NCBI GenBank assembly: GCA_944389125.1
Contig: CALXLF010000005.1
Coordinates: 61,685-125,684 of the forward strand
Origin: an uncultured Clostridia bacterium
Lineage (GTDB): Bacteria; Bacillota; Clostridia; TANB77; CAG-508
Length of the DNA: 64,000 nt
Reading direction: 5' to 3'
Under the pieces are notes generated by a model. The model was not told the DNA's origin, did not search any database, and saw only the letters and a list, made by a program, of their open reading frames with translations. Both the position numbers and the translations under genes were made by a program. This document shows, piece by piece, positions 23,512 to 31,837 of this stretch; within the stretch, counting starts at the first letter, position 1; the number at the start of each line of letters is the position of its first letter.

Positions 23512-24711
23512 ATGCCTGCAAAAGGAAGTGGTGAAGGTAGTATATATTATAATAAGCAAAGAAAAAGATGGAATGCTCAGCATAAAGAATATGATGTAAA
23601 AACTGGAAAAATGAAATGTAAGACAAAAAGTTTTAAGACAGAAGAAGAAGCAAGAAAATATTTAGGAACTATTATGTATCAAAAGGAAAATCCTATTTAT
23701 ATAGAACATAATGGAATTCCTCTTTGTGAAGTTATGAGAGCAAATTTAAAATTAAAATATGACACAAATCAAATAAGTCCAACACAGTTTGGAAGAGTTA
23801 CTAGAACTATAGAAAAATTAGAAAAAACACCTATAGGTTCGAAAAATATTGATGAAATAACTTCAGACGAAATACAAGAATACTTAAATACAGTAATTAA
23901 TTTAAGTAATTCATCAATTAAAAAAATATATGGTCAATTTTCACAAGTTTTTAAAATTGCAATGAACAAAGGTTATATAATGCAAAATCCAATGGTAAAT
24001 GTTATTAGACCAATAAGCCAAAAGCAAAATAAAGTTGTTAGAGCTTTAACTGTTGAGGAACAACAAGCTTTTACAGATTATCTTATTAATAAAGATTTAA
24101 AGAATTGTAAATATAGAAATGTATTTTTAATTCAAATGTATATGGGATTGAGAGTAGGTGAGGCATTAGCTTTAACAACTCACGATATTGATTTAAAAAA
24201 TAAAAAAGCAAATGTACATAGAACTTTAACAACTGATGAAAATGGTGCTGTTATAATGGGAAATAAAACTAAAACTTATGCTGGAACACGAATATTACCA
24301 ATTCCAGAATTTCTTTATCCATATATAATAGAACAAATGCAAATTGCAGAACAACAAAAATATAATGAAGAAAAATTATTGTTTAAGCCTAATAATAATA
24401 AATATACTAGAAGATGTAATGTAAATGCTGAATTACATAGAATATTAAAAAGAGAGTTTAATATTACAGATATATCAACTCATAGTTTAAGACATAGCTA
24501 TGGAACTAGATGTATTGAAAGTGGAATGTCGCCAGTTGTAGTTCAAAGATTAATGGGACATACTGATATAACTATAACTTTAAATACATATACATCTGTT
24601 TTTGATAAGTTTAAACAAGATGAAATTGATAAAGTGAATAAGTATTACTTAAATGAAAATTTGATTTCTAATAACTTTTTAGATGATAAATCAAATTATG
24701 AAGAAAGATAG
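23512..24711 (+). CDS. int: Tyrosine-family integrase
   Basis: 399 residues. An N-terminal arm-binding AP2-like domain (GSIYYNKQRKRWNAQHKEYD), a core-binding SAM-like domain (about 65-170) and a catalytic domain carrying R (GLRVGEALAL), H-x-x-R (THSLRHSYGTR), H (MGHTDI) and the tyrosine nucleophile (LNTYTSVF). ATG is 9 bases after GGGGGG(A). It lies at the tRNA end of the element and should catalyse site-specific recombination between the 11-bp repeats at 13523 and 25144. No in-frame CGG. Confidence 0.95.
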   Translation: MPAKGSGEGSIYYNKQRKRWNAQHKEYDVKTGKMKCKTKSFKTEEEARKYLGTIMYQKENPIYIEHNGIPLCEVMRANLKLKYDTNQISPTQFGRVTRTIEKLEKTPIGSKNIDEITSDEIQEYLNTVINLSNSSIKKIYGQFSQVFKIAMNKGYIMQNPMVNVIRPISQKQNKVVRALTVEEQQAFTDYLINKDLKNCKYRNVFLIQMYMGLRVGEALALTTHDIDLKNKKANVHRTLTTDENGAVIMGNKTKTYAGTRILPIPEFLYPYIIEQMQIAEQQKYNEEKLLFKPNNNKYTRRCNVNAELHRILKREFNITDISTHSLRHSYGTRCIESGMSPVVVQRLMGHTDITITLNTYTSVFDKFKQDEIDKVNKYYLNENLISNNFLDDKSNYEER

Positions 24712-24931
24712 AATATTTTAAATTAAAAATAATTAAACAAAATTAGAAAAAAGCTTAAAAAAATAGTATTTTTTCCATCACATTTTATTTAAGAAGAGAT
24801 TTGATTTTTGTGAAAAAAAGCTTTTTTCGTAAAAGGTACTTATATCAAGGGTTATATTGATTTATAAAAATGTTATAAAAAGATATGTTTGATAGATGAA
24901 ATCATTGAGGCTCAAGTTATTTAGAGTATTT

Positions 24932-24982
24932 ACTAAACACTAACTAAACAAATGAAAATTTTGAATTATTTTGTTTAGTTAG
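24932..24982. repeat. Repeated decamers between int and attachment site, likely integrase arm sites
   Basis: Two forward copies near ACTAAACAC TAACTAAACA (24932-24951) and two inverted copies TGTTTAGTTA (24972-24981) and TTGTTTAGTTA just after. They lie between the integrase gene and attR, where arm-type binding sites normally occur. The remaining stretch 24712-25100 holds nothing else recognisable. Confidence 0.5.
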
Positions 24983-25099
24983 TTGTTTAGTTAAATAAAA
25001 AAATAAAATAAATTAAAATCCGTGAAAAGCTTGATACTACTGATGAAAATAAATTTTTATAAATTAAGTAAAAAATATATTAATTAAGAACAATAAAAA

Positions 25100-25123
25100 A
25101 GCTTGTATCTTTTGATACAAGCT
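25100..25123 (-). terminator. Element-borne copy of the tRNA-Met terminator
   Basis: AGCTTGTATC / GATACAAGCT, matching the stem of the hairpin at 13491-13522. It lies just 3' of the tRNA on the minus strand and would restore transcription termination after integration. Confidence 0.7.
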
Positions 25124-25143
25124 AATTACAACCTAATTTTTAG

Positions 25144-25154
25144 TGGTAGCGAGA
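25144..25154. repeat. attR: 11-bp direct repeat inside tRNA-Met 3' end
   Basis: TGGTAGCGAGA, identical to 13523-13533; forms the CCA end, discriminator and terminal acceptor-stem bases of the tRNA on the minus strand. Confidence 0.8.
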
Positions 25155-25220
25155 GGGGGATTCGAACCCTCGACCCACTGGGTATGAACCAGTTGCTCTA
25201 GCCAACTGAGCTATCTCGCC
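25144..25220 (-). tRNA. tRNA-Met (CAT anticodon), elongator type
   Basis: A complete cloverleaf: acceptor GGCGAGA / TCTCGCT, D-arm AGCTCAGTTGGCTAGAGC, anticodon arm CTGG-TTCATAC-CCAG with CAT, T-arm GAGGG-TTCGAAT-CCCCC, encoded CCA. A T54-T55-C and D-loop GG are present. The starting base pair G-C fits elongator Met; a lysidine-modified tRNA-Ile2 with the same anticodon cannot be excluded. Confidence 0.93.
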
Positions 25221-25292
25221 ATAACAAAACGTATTATACCAGAAATTGATTTATTTGACAAGTACTTTTTTAAAATTTTTAAAATAAATACT

Positions 25293-25327
25293 AAGCCCTG
25301 CGAGATGAAAAAACTCTCACAGGGTTT
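25293..25327 (-). terminator. Strong terminator of the cassette gene at 25349
   Basis: AAACCCTGTGAGAGT pairs with TCTCGCAGGGCTT on the minus strand around an A/T loop; GC-rich compared with native terminators. Confidence 0.8.
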
Positions 25328-25348
25328 AGCTGTACGCTTTGGCAGATA

Positions 25349-25990
25349 CTAAACTTTAGTTTTTTCGGGATACCTTCTTTGAAGATCTTCAAACATATCG
25401 TATTCACGATCTGCTTTTTTCATTATAGCAGATGCTGTAAAATAACCTCCAAAGATAGCAATTATCAGTACCATGATTGCACAGAGTACAACCAGAGTTT
25501 CTGATTTTTTCTTACTTTTTCCTCCGAATAAAGCTTTTGCAACACGACCCAAAGCACTTGGAGCGTTTCTGGCAACACTTATTGTATTATGAATCTGAGC
25601 ATAAGTGTTCCAACCTGCTGTTAAACCATTTGACAAAGTTTTCTGTTCCCAAAAGTTTTTTAGACTTTTTATCCAGATATAAAATCCAGTTGGAACAATC
25701 GTGAGCACACAAAATAGGTAGATTAAGTCAGAAGCAAGCTGCTCAAATTGCATTATGATTTCTGAATTTACTTCTGCAATTTGTAGAATAACTGGACATA
25801 TGAGCAACAGTATATATCCATATACCATTGTAAATCCGGCAATAGCCATTATATATCCTATAATGATATATACTCTGAAGCTTCCTCCTACCTCTTTGGA
25901 TTCTGACCAATACCGGCCTACGTAGCTTGCATTTGCCCATGAAATGATAAAGTTGAGTGCAAGCATTAAAAATAACAGTAAAATTGCCAT
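25349..25990 (-). CDS. Multi-pass membrane protein of a foreign-looking cassette, unknown function
   Basis: 213 residues; GGAGCCAAACT precedes the ATG. Four membrane segments are visible at about 2-20, 40-75 (two closely spaced), 85-110 and 165-190, with a central soluble stretch NGLTAGWNTYAQIHNTISVARN and a C-terminal charged tail. The segment ASYVGRYWSES carries Arg as in-frame CGG (25915-25913); the +1 reading there would stop within 9 codons. Codon use is richer in GC than in the neighbours and the terminator is long, as in the cassettes at 7.8, 46.4 and 62.5 kb. It lies just outside the mobile element, beside the tRNA. I do not recognise the family. Confidence 0.7.
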   Translation of the reverse strand: MAILLLFLMLALNFIISWANASYVGRYWSESKEVGGSFRVYIIIGYIMAIAGFTMVYGYILLLICPVILQIAEVNSEIIMQFEQLASDLIYLFCVLTIVPTGFYIWIKSLKNFWEQKTLSNGLTAGWNTYAQIHNTISVARNAPSALGRVAKALFGGKSKKKSETLVVLCAIMVLIIAIFGGYFTASAIMKKADREYDMFEDLQRRYPEKTKV

Positions 25991-26175
25991 AGTTTGGCTC
26001 CTTTCTTGAAACGCTCAACACAAAGATGTGTTGAAAAAATAATAAGTAACGTATTAATTATATAATATTTTTACATAAAATACAATTTTTGATAATTTTT
26101 TTATATTGAAAAATAGAGAATTGTAATATATAATTGAATAGTAAAATTTAAATGAAATACATGGAGGAGCAATAA

Positions 26176-26757
26176 ATGAAACTTATAATTGCTAGTAACA
26201 ATGAAGGTAAAATTAAAGAATATAAGGAGATTCTAGAACCTTTTGGATATGATGTTATATCTCAAAAAGAAGCTGGAATTGATATAGAGATTCCTGAGAC
26301 TGGTACAAGCTATAGAGAAAATGCTTTGCTTAAAGCTGAAGGAATATATAAACTTACTAAAAAAGCAGTTTTATCAGATGATAGTGGTTTATCAATAGAT
26401 TTTTTAAATGGTGGACCAGGTTTATATTCTGCTAGATTTAAACCAGAACTTTCTCAAGAAGAGAAGAACCAATACATATTAAATGAAATGAAAGATACTG
26501 AAAATAGAAAGGCAAAGTTTGTATGTAGTATTTGCTTTATATTTGAAAATGGAGAAAAAATTGAAGTTCAAGGAATTTGTTCCGGAAAAATTTCAAGAAA
26601 AATAGAAGGTGAAAGAGGATTTGGATATGATCCTATCTTCATTCCAGATGGTTATGATAAAACTTTTTCAGATATAGGACAAGAAGAAAAAAACAAAATA
26701 TCTCATAGAGCAATAGCAATTAAAGAATTAATAGAAAAATTAAAAAATAAAAATTAA
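26176..26757 (+). CDS. rdgB: XTP/dITP pyrophosphatase (HAM1/RdgB)
   Basis: Hydrolyses non-canonical purine nucleotides (dITP, XTP) to monophosphates, keeping them out of DNA and RNA. 193 residues; GGAGGAGCAATAA before ATG. Motifs: IIASNNEGKIKEYKEIL (substrate loop), LSDDSGLSIDFLNGGPGLYS (catalytic Asp), GERGFGYDPIFIPDGYDKTF and a final SHRAIAIKEL (SHRxxA). Length and motif order are standard. It is followed by the oxidoreductase gene at 26805. Confidence 0.95.
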   Translation: MKLIIASNNEGKIKEYKEILEPFGYDVISQKEAGIDIEIPETGTSYRENALLKAEGIYKLTKKAVLSDDSGLSIDFLNGGPGLYSARFKPELSQEEKNQYILNEMKDTENRKAKFVCSICFIFENGEKIEVQGICSGKISRKIEGERGFGYDPIFIPDGYDKTFSDIGQEEKNKISHRAIAIKELIEKLKNKN

Positions 26758-26804
26758 ATTTATAGGAGGAAAATAATTTATTAATAAATTATGAGAATGT
26801 AGAA

Positions 26805-28049
26805 ATGAATAAAGAAGAAATAAAACAAATGGCGTCATGGTGTTTAGGTTGTAAAACAAAACCTTGTAGTAAAGCATGTCCTATGCATACTAATATACCA
26901 GAATTTATAGAAAAAATAAAAGAAGATAATTTTAAAGAAGCATATAATATTTTAATAGAAAATAATTTGTTAAGTCATGTTTGTAGTTTAGTTTGTCCAC
27001 AAGAAAATCAATGTGAAGGTTCTTGTGTAAGAGGAATAAAACAAACTCCAACTAAAATTGGAACTTTAGAAAGAATAGTTAATGAATGGGCTGAGGAAAA
27101 TAATTTAAAACCGGATACTAATGTTTTAAGTAAAACTGATAAAAAAGTTGCTATTATAGGAAGTGGACCTGCAGGTTTATCTTGTGCTTACGAACTTGCT
27201 AAGAAAGGAATAAGGTCTGTAGTATATGAAAAAGAAAATGTTTTAGGTGGACTTTTAACATATGGTATTCCAGATTTTAGACTTGATAAAAAAATAGTAG
27301 ATAGAATAATAGAAATTTTAAAAGATTATGGAGTAGAATTTAAAACAGGATTTGCACTTGGAAGAGATATTAGTTTAAAAGATTTAAAAGCTGAATATGA
27401 ATATGTTTTTATTGGAATTGGAGCAGAACTTTCTAGTATGTATAAATTATCTAATGAAAAATTAGAAGGTGTTTATGATTCAGATGAATTTTTAAAAGCA
27501 TATAATTTTAATAAACCTATTAAAAACTTAGGTAAAGTTGTTGTAATAGGTGGAGGAAATGTTGCAATGGATTCTGCAAGAGCTGCTGTTAGAATGGGAG
27601 CCAAAGAAGTTTCAATTATATATAGAAGAGATAGAGTTCATATGCCAGCAAGAGAAATTGAATTAGATGATTGTTTAAAAGAAGGGGTAAAATTTAAAGA
27701 ATTAGTTAGAGTAATATCTGCAAACAGTGATAATGGTAAAATAAAAAGTGTACATTGTATAAATACTAAAATTGTTGATGGAAAAGCTGTAGATAGTGAA
27801 GGAGAATTTGATTATGAAGCAAATTCTGTAGTTTTCGCAATTGGTTTAAAACCTAATAAAGAATTACTAATGAATGAAGGATTAGAATTAGAAGATTGGG
27901 GAGCTATTAAAGTTGATGAAAATAATCAAACATCTATAGAAAATGTATATAGTGGAGGAGATGTTGTTGATAATAAATCAGTTGTTTGTAAAGCACTAGC
28001 TTCTGGAAAAAAAGCAGCATTGAATATAATTGAAAAAATACTACAATAA
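26805..28049 (+). CDS. GltD-like NAD(P)-dependent oxidoreductase (glutamate synthase small-subunit family)
   Basis: 414-residue FAD protein that moves electrons from NAD(P)H through an N-terminal Fe-S domain. N-terminal cysteine-rich block WCLGCKTKPCSKACPMHTNIPEF and CSLVCPQENQCEGSCV for two [4Fe-4S] clusters; FAD site IIGSGPAGLSCAYELAKKG (about 122); NADPH site VIGGGNVAMDSARAAVRMGA (about 255); C-terminal NVYSGGDVVDNKSVVCKALASG. No large GltB subunit is near, so it may serve another partner, such as NfnB-type bifurcation or sulfide/NADPH metabolism. The AGGAGG at 26764 lies about 35 bases from ATG 26805 with a tiny MRM* frame between. Confidence 0.88.
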   Translation: MNKEEIKQMASWCLGCKTKPCSKACPMHTNIPEFIEKIKEDNFKEAYNILIENNLLSHVCSLVCPQENQCEGSCVRGIKQTPTKIGTLERIVNEWAEENNLKPDTNVLSKTDKKVAIIGSGPAGLSCAYELAKKGIRSVVYEKENVLGGLLTYGIPDFRLDKKIVDRIIEILKDYGVEFKTGFALGRDISLKDLKAEYEYVFIGIGAELSSMYKLSNEKLEGVYDSDEFLKAYNFNKPIKNLGKVVVIGGGNVAMDSARAAVRMGAKEVSIIYRRDRVHMPAREIELDDCLKEGVKFKELVRVISANSDNGKIKSVHCINTKIVDGKAVDSEGEFDYEANSVVFAIGLKPNKELLMNEGLELEDWGAIKVDENNQTSIENVYSGGDVVDNKSVVCKALASGKKAALNIIEKILQ

Positions 28050-28061
28050 ATTAATAGACAA

Positions 28062-28102
28062 AAAAATAAAACCTCTTACCAAAAAAAGAGGTTTTATTTT
28101 TT
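28062..28102. terminator. Bidirectional terminator
   Basis: AAAATAAAACCTCTT / AAGAGGTTTTATTTT stem between the convergent genes at 26805 and 28094; overlaps the end of the latter. Confidence 0.88.
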
Positions 28103-28267
28103 AGATTTTTTTGTTTTAGGTACAATAACTTTATTTGTCATATTTTTTTTGTTTTTTGGTCTTAATGTATTTACACAATCTTTAGCTTCTGAAAAATTTA
28201 AATTTGAATCATCACCAATTATAACTTCAATATCTAAATCGTTATTTTCTTCTTCTTTTTCTTTCAT
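28094..28267 (-). CDS. Small charged protein of unknown function
   Basis: 57 residues from ATG 28267, chosen for AAAGGA eight bases upstream; the ORF extends further upstream without a ribosome site. Sequence starts MKEKEEENNDLDIEVIIGDD and ends with a lysine-rich tail VIVPKTKKSKK, so an acidic N-terminal half and a basic C-terminal half. No homology recognised. The gene is in native codon use and shares its terminator with the convergent oxidoreductase gene. Confidence 0.55.
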   Translation of the reverse strand: MKEKEEENNDLDIEVIIGDDSNLNFSEAKDCVNTLRPKNKKNMTNKVIVPKTKKSKK

Positions 28268-28411
28268 AATAAACAAATCCTTTCTTTTAGGAATTATTAC
28301 AAATTCATTATAACAAAACACATAAAAAAAGTCAATTTAAGTAATTTTTTGTTTTTCAGTTTACAAAAATAGCTGGAAATGATATAATACAAAATATTTA
28401 GGGGGTACATT

Positions 28412-29014
28412 ATGGATTTAGAAAAAGCAGAAGCTATAATTGAAGCGATGATGTTTTCTACAGGCTCAATAATAACAATAAAAGATATTATGAATGTTAT
28501 AGAATTGGGTGCAGAAGATATTGAAAAAATTATGCAAAAAATGAAAATTAAATATGATGCTAAAGACTCTGGAATAGAGCTTATTAAAGTTGAAGATGGA
28601 TATGGGCTTTGTACTAAAAAAGAATATTATGATTATATATATCCATTATTTGATAATAGATCAAAACCTAGTATTTCTAACGCTGCTTTGGAAACTTTGT
28701 CTATTATTGCATATAACCCTAAAATTACTCGTTCTGAAATTGAAGCAATTAGAGGAGTCAATTCAGACGGAACAATTTATAAACTTTTAGAATATGATTT
28801 AATTCAAGAAGCAGGTAAATTAGATGCACCTGGTAGACCAACATTATATAAAGTAACGCCAAATTTTATGAAAATGTTTGGAATATCAAGTCTAGATGAT
28901 TTACCAGAACTTCCAAGGTATAAATTGGATGAAAATGAACAAATTGTTATAGATGATGTTTTAGAAGAAAAACAAGAAAAAACGGAGGCTCCAGATCCCG
29001 AAAGGGTGGACTAA
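28412..29014 (+). CDS. scpB: Segregation and condensation protein ScpB
   Basis: Partner of SMC and ScpA in the bacterial condensin. 200 residues; GGGGGTACATT before the ATG. Two winged-helix domains are seen: the first about 1-85 (AIIEAMMFSTGSIITIKDI), the second with SNAALETLSIIAYNPKITRSEIEAIRGVNSD, the ScpB hallmark, and the loop EAGKLDAPGRPTLYKVT. The end is an acidic tail. ScpA is not in the window. The smc gene at the left edge is 27 kb away, so the complex is not encoded as one operon here. Confidence 0.94.
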   Translation: MDLEKAEAIIEAMMFSTGSIITIKDIMNVIELGAEDIEKIMQKMKIKYDAKDSGIELIKVEDGYGLCTKKEYYDYIYPLFDNRSKPSISNAALETLSIIAYNPKITRSEIEAIRGVNSDGTIYKLLEYDLIQEAGKLDAPGRPTLYKVTPNFMKMFGISSLDDLPELPRYKLDENEQIVIDDVLEEKQEKTEAPDPERVD

Positions 29015-29090
29015 TTAAAAAAACATTGGCGTAATTTTTTAATTTATGGAGCTAAGATTTATTCATCTTAGCTAAGAAAGGATGAGTAAT

Positions 29091-30539
29091 ATGAGTAAAA
29101 AAAATAATAAAGAAGATTTCGTAAAAGAAATAACAAATATAGAAGACGATTTTGCTAAATGGTATACAGATATAGTACTAAAAGCAGAACTTGCAGATTA
29201 TACAGATACAAAAGGATGTATTGCTATTAAACCATATGGGTATGCAATATGGGAAAATATTCAAAAGTATGCAGATGAAAAATTTAAAGAAACTGGTGTT
29301 GAAAATGTTTATTTTCCTGTGTTAATTTCTGAAAGCTTATTAAAAAAAGAAGAAGATCATGTTGAAGGTTTTGCTCCAGAAGTAGCATGGGTTACAAATG
29401 CTGGAGGAGAAGATTTAGATGAAAGATATTGTATTAGACCTACATCTGAAACAATGTTTAGTACATTATATTCTAAATGGCTAAACTCTTGGAGAGATTT
29501 ACCAATGGTTTATAATCAATGGTGTAATGTTTTAAGATGGGAAAAAGAAACAAGACCATTTTTACGTTCAAGAGAATTCTTATGGCAAGAAGGACATACA
29601 ATACATGAAACAGCAGAAGAAGCTAAAGAAAGAACAATTCAAATGTTAAATATATATGCAGATATTATAGAAAATCTTTTAGCAATTCCAGTTTTAAAAG
29701 GTTTGAAAACTGAGAAGGAAAAATTTGCTGGTGCAGAAGAAACTTATACAGTTGAAAGTTTAATGCATGATGGAAGAGCTTTGCAATCTGGAACATCTCA
29801 TTATTTTGGTCAAAATTTTACCAAACCTTTTGATGTAAAATTTCAAAATAGAGAAGGTAAAGAAGAATATGCATATCAGACTTCTTGGGGAATTAGTACT
29901 AGACTTCTTGGAGGAATTATTATGGCACATGGAGATGATAGAGGTTTAAAATTACCACCAAAAGTTGCTCCAATTCAAGTAGTTATAGTTCCTATTGCAC
30001 AGCATAAAGAAGGTGTTTTAGATAAAGCAAACGAAATCTTTTTAAATTTGAAAAAAGATTTTAGAGTAAAACTAGATGATAGAGATAACTATTCTACAGG
30101 ATTTAAATTTAATGATTGGGAAATGCGTGGAGTCCCAGTAAGAGTTGAAATTGGACCAAAAGATATTGAAAATGGATCTTGCATTGTAGTAAGACGTGAT
30201 ACATTTGAAAAAGAAACTGTAGAGATTTCTAAATTAAATGATAGAATAAAAGATCTATTAGAAGAAATTCATAAAAATATGTTTAATATTTGCTTAGAAA
30301 ATGTAAATAAAAGAACAACAGTTGCATATAGTTTAGATGAAATATTAAATAATCTAAATACAAATCAAGGATATGTAAAAACAATGTGGTGTGGAGAAAC
30401 TGCTTGTGAAGATAAAGTTAAAGAAGTAACAGGAGCACATTCAAGATGTATACCTTTTGAGCAAGAGCATTTATCAGATGTATGTGCTATATGTGGAAAA
30501 CCAGCTAAAAAAATGATAGTTTGGGGTAGACAATATTAA
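29091..30539 (+). CDS. proS: Prolyl-tRNA synthetase, short (archaeal/eukaryote-like) type
   Basis: Charges tRNA-Pro. About 482 residues from ATG 29091 (AAAGGATGA lies 8 bases before it; ATG 29082 overlaps that site). Class II motifs: motif 1 near ENVYFPVLIS, motif 2 RPTSETMFSTLYSKW with LRWEKETRPFLRSREFLWQEG, motif 3 GISTRLLGG; then an anticodon-binding domain (PPKVAPIQVVIVPIAQHKEG) and a C-terminal zinc-like tail CGETACEDKVKEVTGAHSRC ... CAICGKPA ending in WGRQY, the signature of the short ProRS form. The insertion domain of the long bacterial form is absent. Confidence 0.95.
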   Translation: MSKKNNKEDFVKEITNIEDDFAKWYTDIVLKAELADYTDTKGCIAIKPYGYAIWENIQKYADEKFKETGVENVYFPVLISESLLKKEEDHVEGFAPEVAWVTNAGGEDLDERYCIRPTSETMFSTLYSKWLNSWRDLPMVYNQWCNVLRWEKETRPFLRSREFLWQEGHTIHETAEEAKERTIQMLNIYADIIENLLAIPVLKGLKTEKEKFAGAEETYTVESLMHDGRALQSGTSHYFGQNFTKPFDVKFQNREGKEEYAYQTSWGISTRLLGGIIMAHGDDRGLKLPPKVAPIQVVIVPIAQHKEGVLDKANEIFLNLKKDFRVKLDDRDNYSTGFKFNDWEMRGVPVRVEIGPKDIENGSCIVVRRDTFEKETVEISKLNDRIKDLLEEIHKNMFNICLENVNKRTTVAYSLDEILNNLNTNQGYVKTMWCGETACEDKVKEVTGAHSRCIPFEQEHLSDVCAICGKPAKKMIVWGRQY

Positions 30540-30551
30540 TAAAAAGATATT

Positions 30552-30588
30552 AAAATAGCTGTATCTATATATAGATACAGCTATTTTT
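30552..30588 (+). terminator. Terminator after proS
   Basis: AAAATAGCTGTATCTATA / TATAGATACAGCTATTTT stem with T tail, 12 bases after the stop codon. Confidence 0.88.
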
Positions 30589-30660
30589 CTTAAAAATAAT
30601 TTTATTATATTAATGCAATTTTAATGCAACTGACTTAAATATTTTATATTTTTATAAATT

Positions 30661-31618
30661 TTAAACTCTTAATCTTTTAATTTGTTTGGTTTCATTATAA
30701 AGTTTTTTAATATGTGCTTCACGGGCAGTTAAAGATTTTATAAGTTCTTCATACATATTTGGTACAGCTTCAACTTTTTCATTTTTTCTAAGACAAGCTT
30801 TTACACCTTCTTTATAATATTCTTTCTTTTTTTCATTTTTTGCTTTTTCCATTTGATTATAATATCCGAAGAGCTACTTTAACTCTTTTTATCTCACTTT
30901 TTAGATATTCAACATAATCTGTTCTGGCTGAAATTTCATATTCAATATCATCTATTGCAACTTTAAATAGAGCTCTAACAATTTTTCTATCGATTTTTCC
31001 AACATTAGTTTCATTAGCTAAAATTTTTAAACCATCTTTTATATTTGTAACAGACTTTCTTTCACTTGGTGTTGCATCATTTATAAGCATATTTAACGTC
31101 TCTACAATTCCAACATGAGTCTTATATTGACGTTTAGCAGAAATAGCTTCAAATTCATCTGCAACTCTAATTATTTGAGCTTCATATGGAATTTGATTTC
31201 CTTTTACACCGTTTGGATATCCAGAACCATCTAAAGCTTCATGATGATAGAGTGGACCTGCTGCATATGGTCTTAATTTTGGATCCTTCATACACATATT
31301 ATATCCAATAGTAGTATGTGTTTTCATTACTTCAAATTCTTCATCAGTTAATTTGGTTGGTTTTTGTAATATTGAAGGTGGTATAAATGTTTTACCTATG
31401 TCATGAAGATATGCACATGTAGTACAATATATTGTAAATCCTTCGTCTAATTTTAGATTTTCACAAAGTCTACAAGTTATACTTGCTACATTTTCAGAAT
31501 GTTTTCTTGTATAAGCATCTAGACTATCTAGCATTGAAAGTTGATAACGGACTTTTTCATCTAAATTATAGGATTTTAAAGCTGTTTTGCTAAAAAAATC
31601 AAATTCTTCAGTAACCAT
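30661..31618 (-). CDS. HD-GYP domain protein (probable cyclic-di-GMP phosphodiesterase), with a +1 CGG frameshift
   Basis: The HD-GYP domain (about residues 25-215) contains YTRKHSENVASI, CAYLHDIGKTFIP (HD), YHHEALDGSGYPNG (HHE and GYP) and IIRVADEFEAI, the residues that bind metals and cyclic-di-GMP in this family. The first frame ends ALRIL* right after CGG 30868-30866. Skipping the C gives VAL-GYYNQMEKAKNEKKKE and an open frame through 30661, adding a 68-residue helical, basic tail; total about 318 residues. The second part has no ribosome site of its own and would otherwise be an orphan ORF beginning inside the first, which supports one joined protein. The tail is less conserved than the other shifted genes, so this site is slightly less certain. 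Confidence 0.82.
30866..30868 (-). other. CGG +1 frameshift site in the HD-GYP gene
   Basis: Minus-strand 0-frame CTT CGG ATA TTA TAA; required reading CTT (C) GGA TAT TAT AAT. Confidence 0.82.
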
Positions 31619-31837
31619 ATTATTTCCTCTTTCTTACGTATATTTTTCTATATTAATTTTACTTATAAAATTAATATTTGTAAATATTTTTTAGGAAAAA
31701 TATTAGTAATTAAATTTTATTTTAGTTTAAACATATTGAAAAAAAATTCTTTTATAGATATAATATTTTATGTACAAATGAATAATTTAAAAAATATGGG
31801 AAGGAGTTTCGCATAAAATATTATGCGAGAATAGAAT

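Larger units (their letters stand above)
13534..25143. mobile_element. Integrative mobilizable element inserted at tRNA-Met
   Basis: An 11.6-kb element bounded by 11-bp repeats. It has the tyrosine integrase and excisionase at the tRNA end, a MobV relaxase with adjacent oriT, but no mating-pore or coupling-protein genes, so it would depend on a helper for transfer. Cargo: ABC ATPase/permease pair, a secreted protein, an XRE regulator, RelB/YafQ toxin-antitoxin, small hydrophobic peptide, and a structured leader. Its toxin gene itself carries the CGG frameshift, so the element is adapted to hosts with this decoding. Confidence 0.85.
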
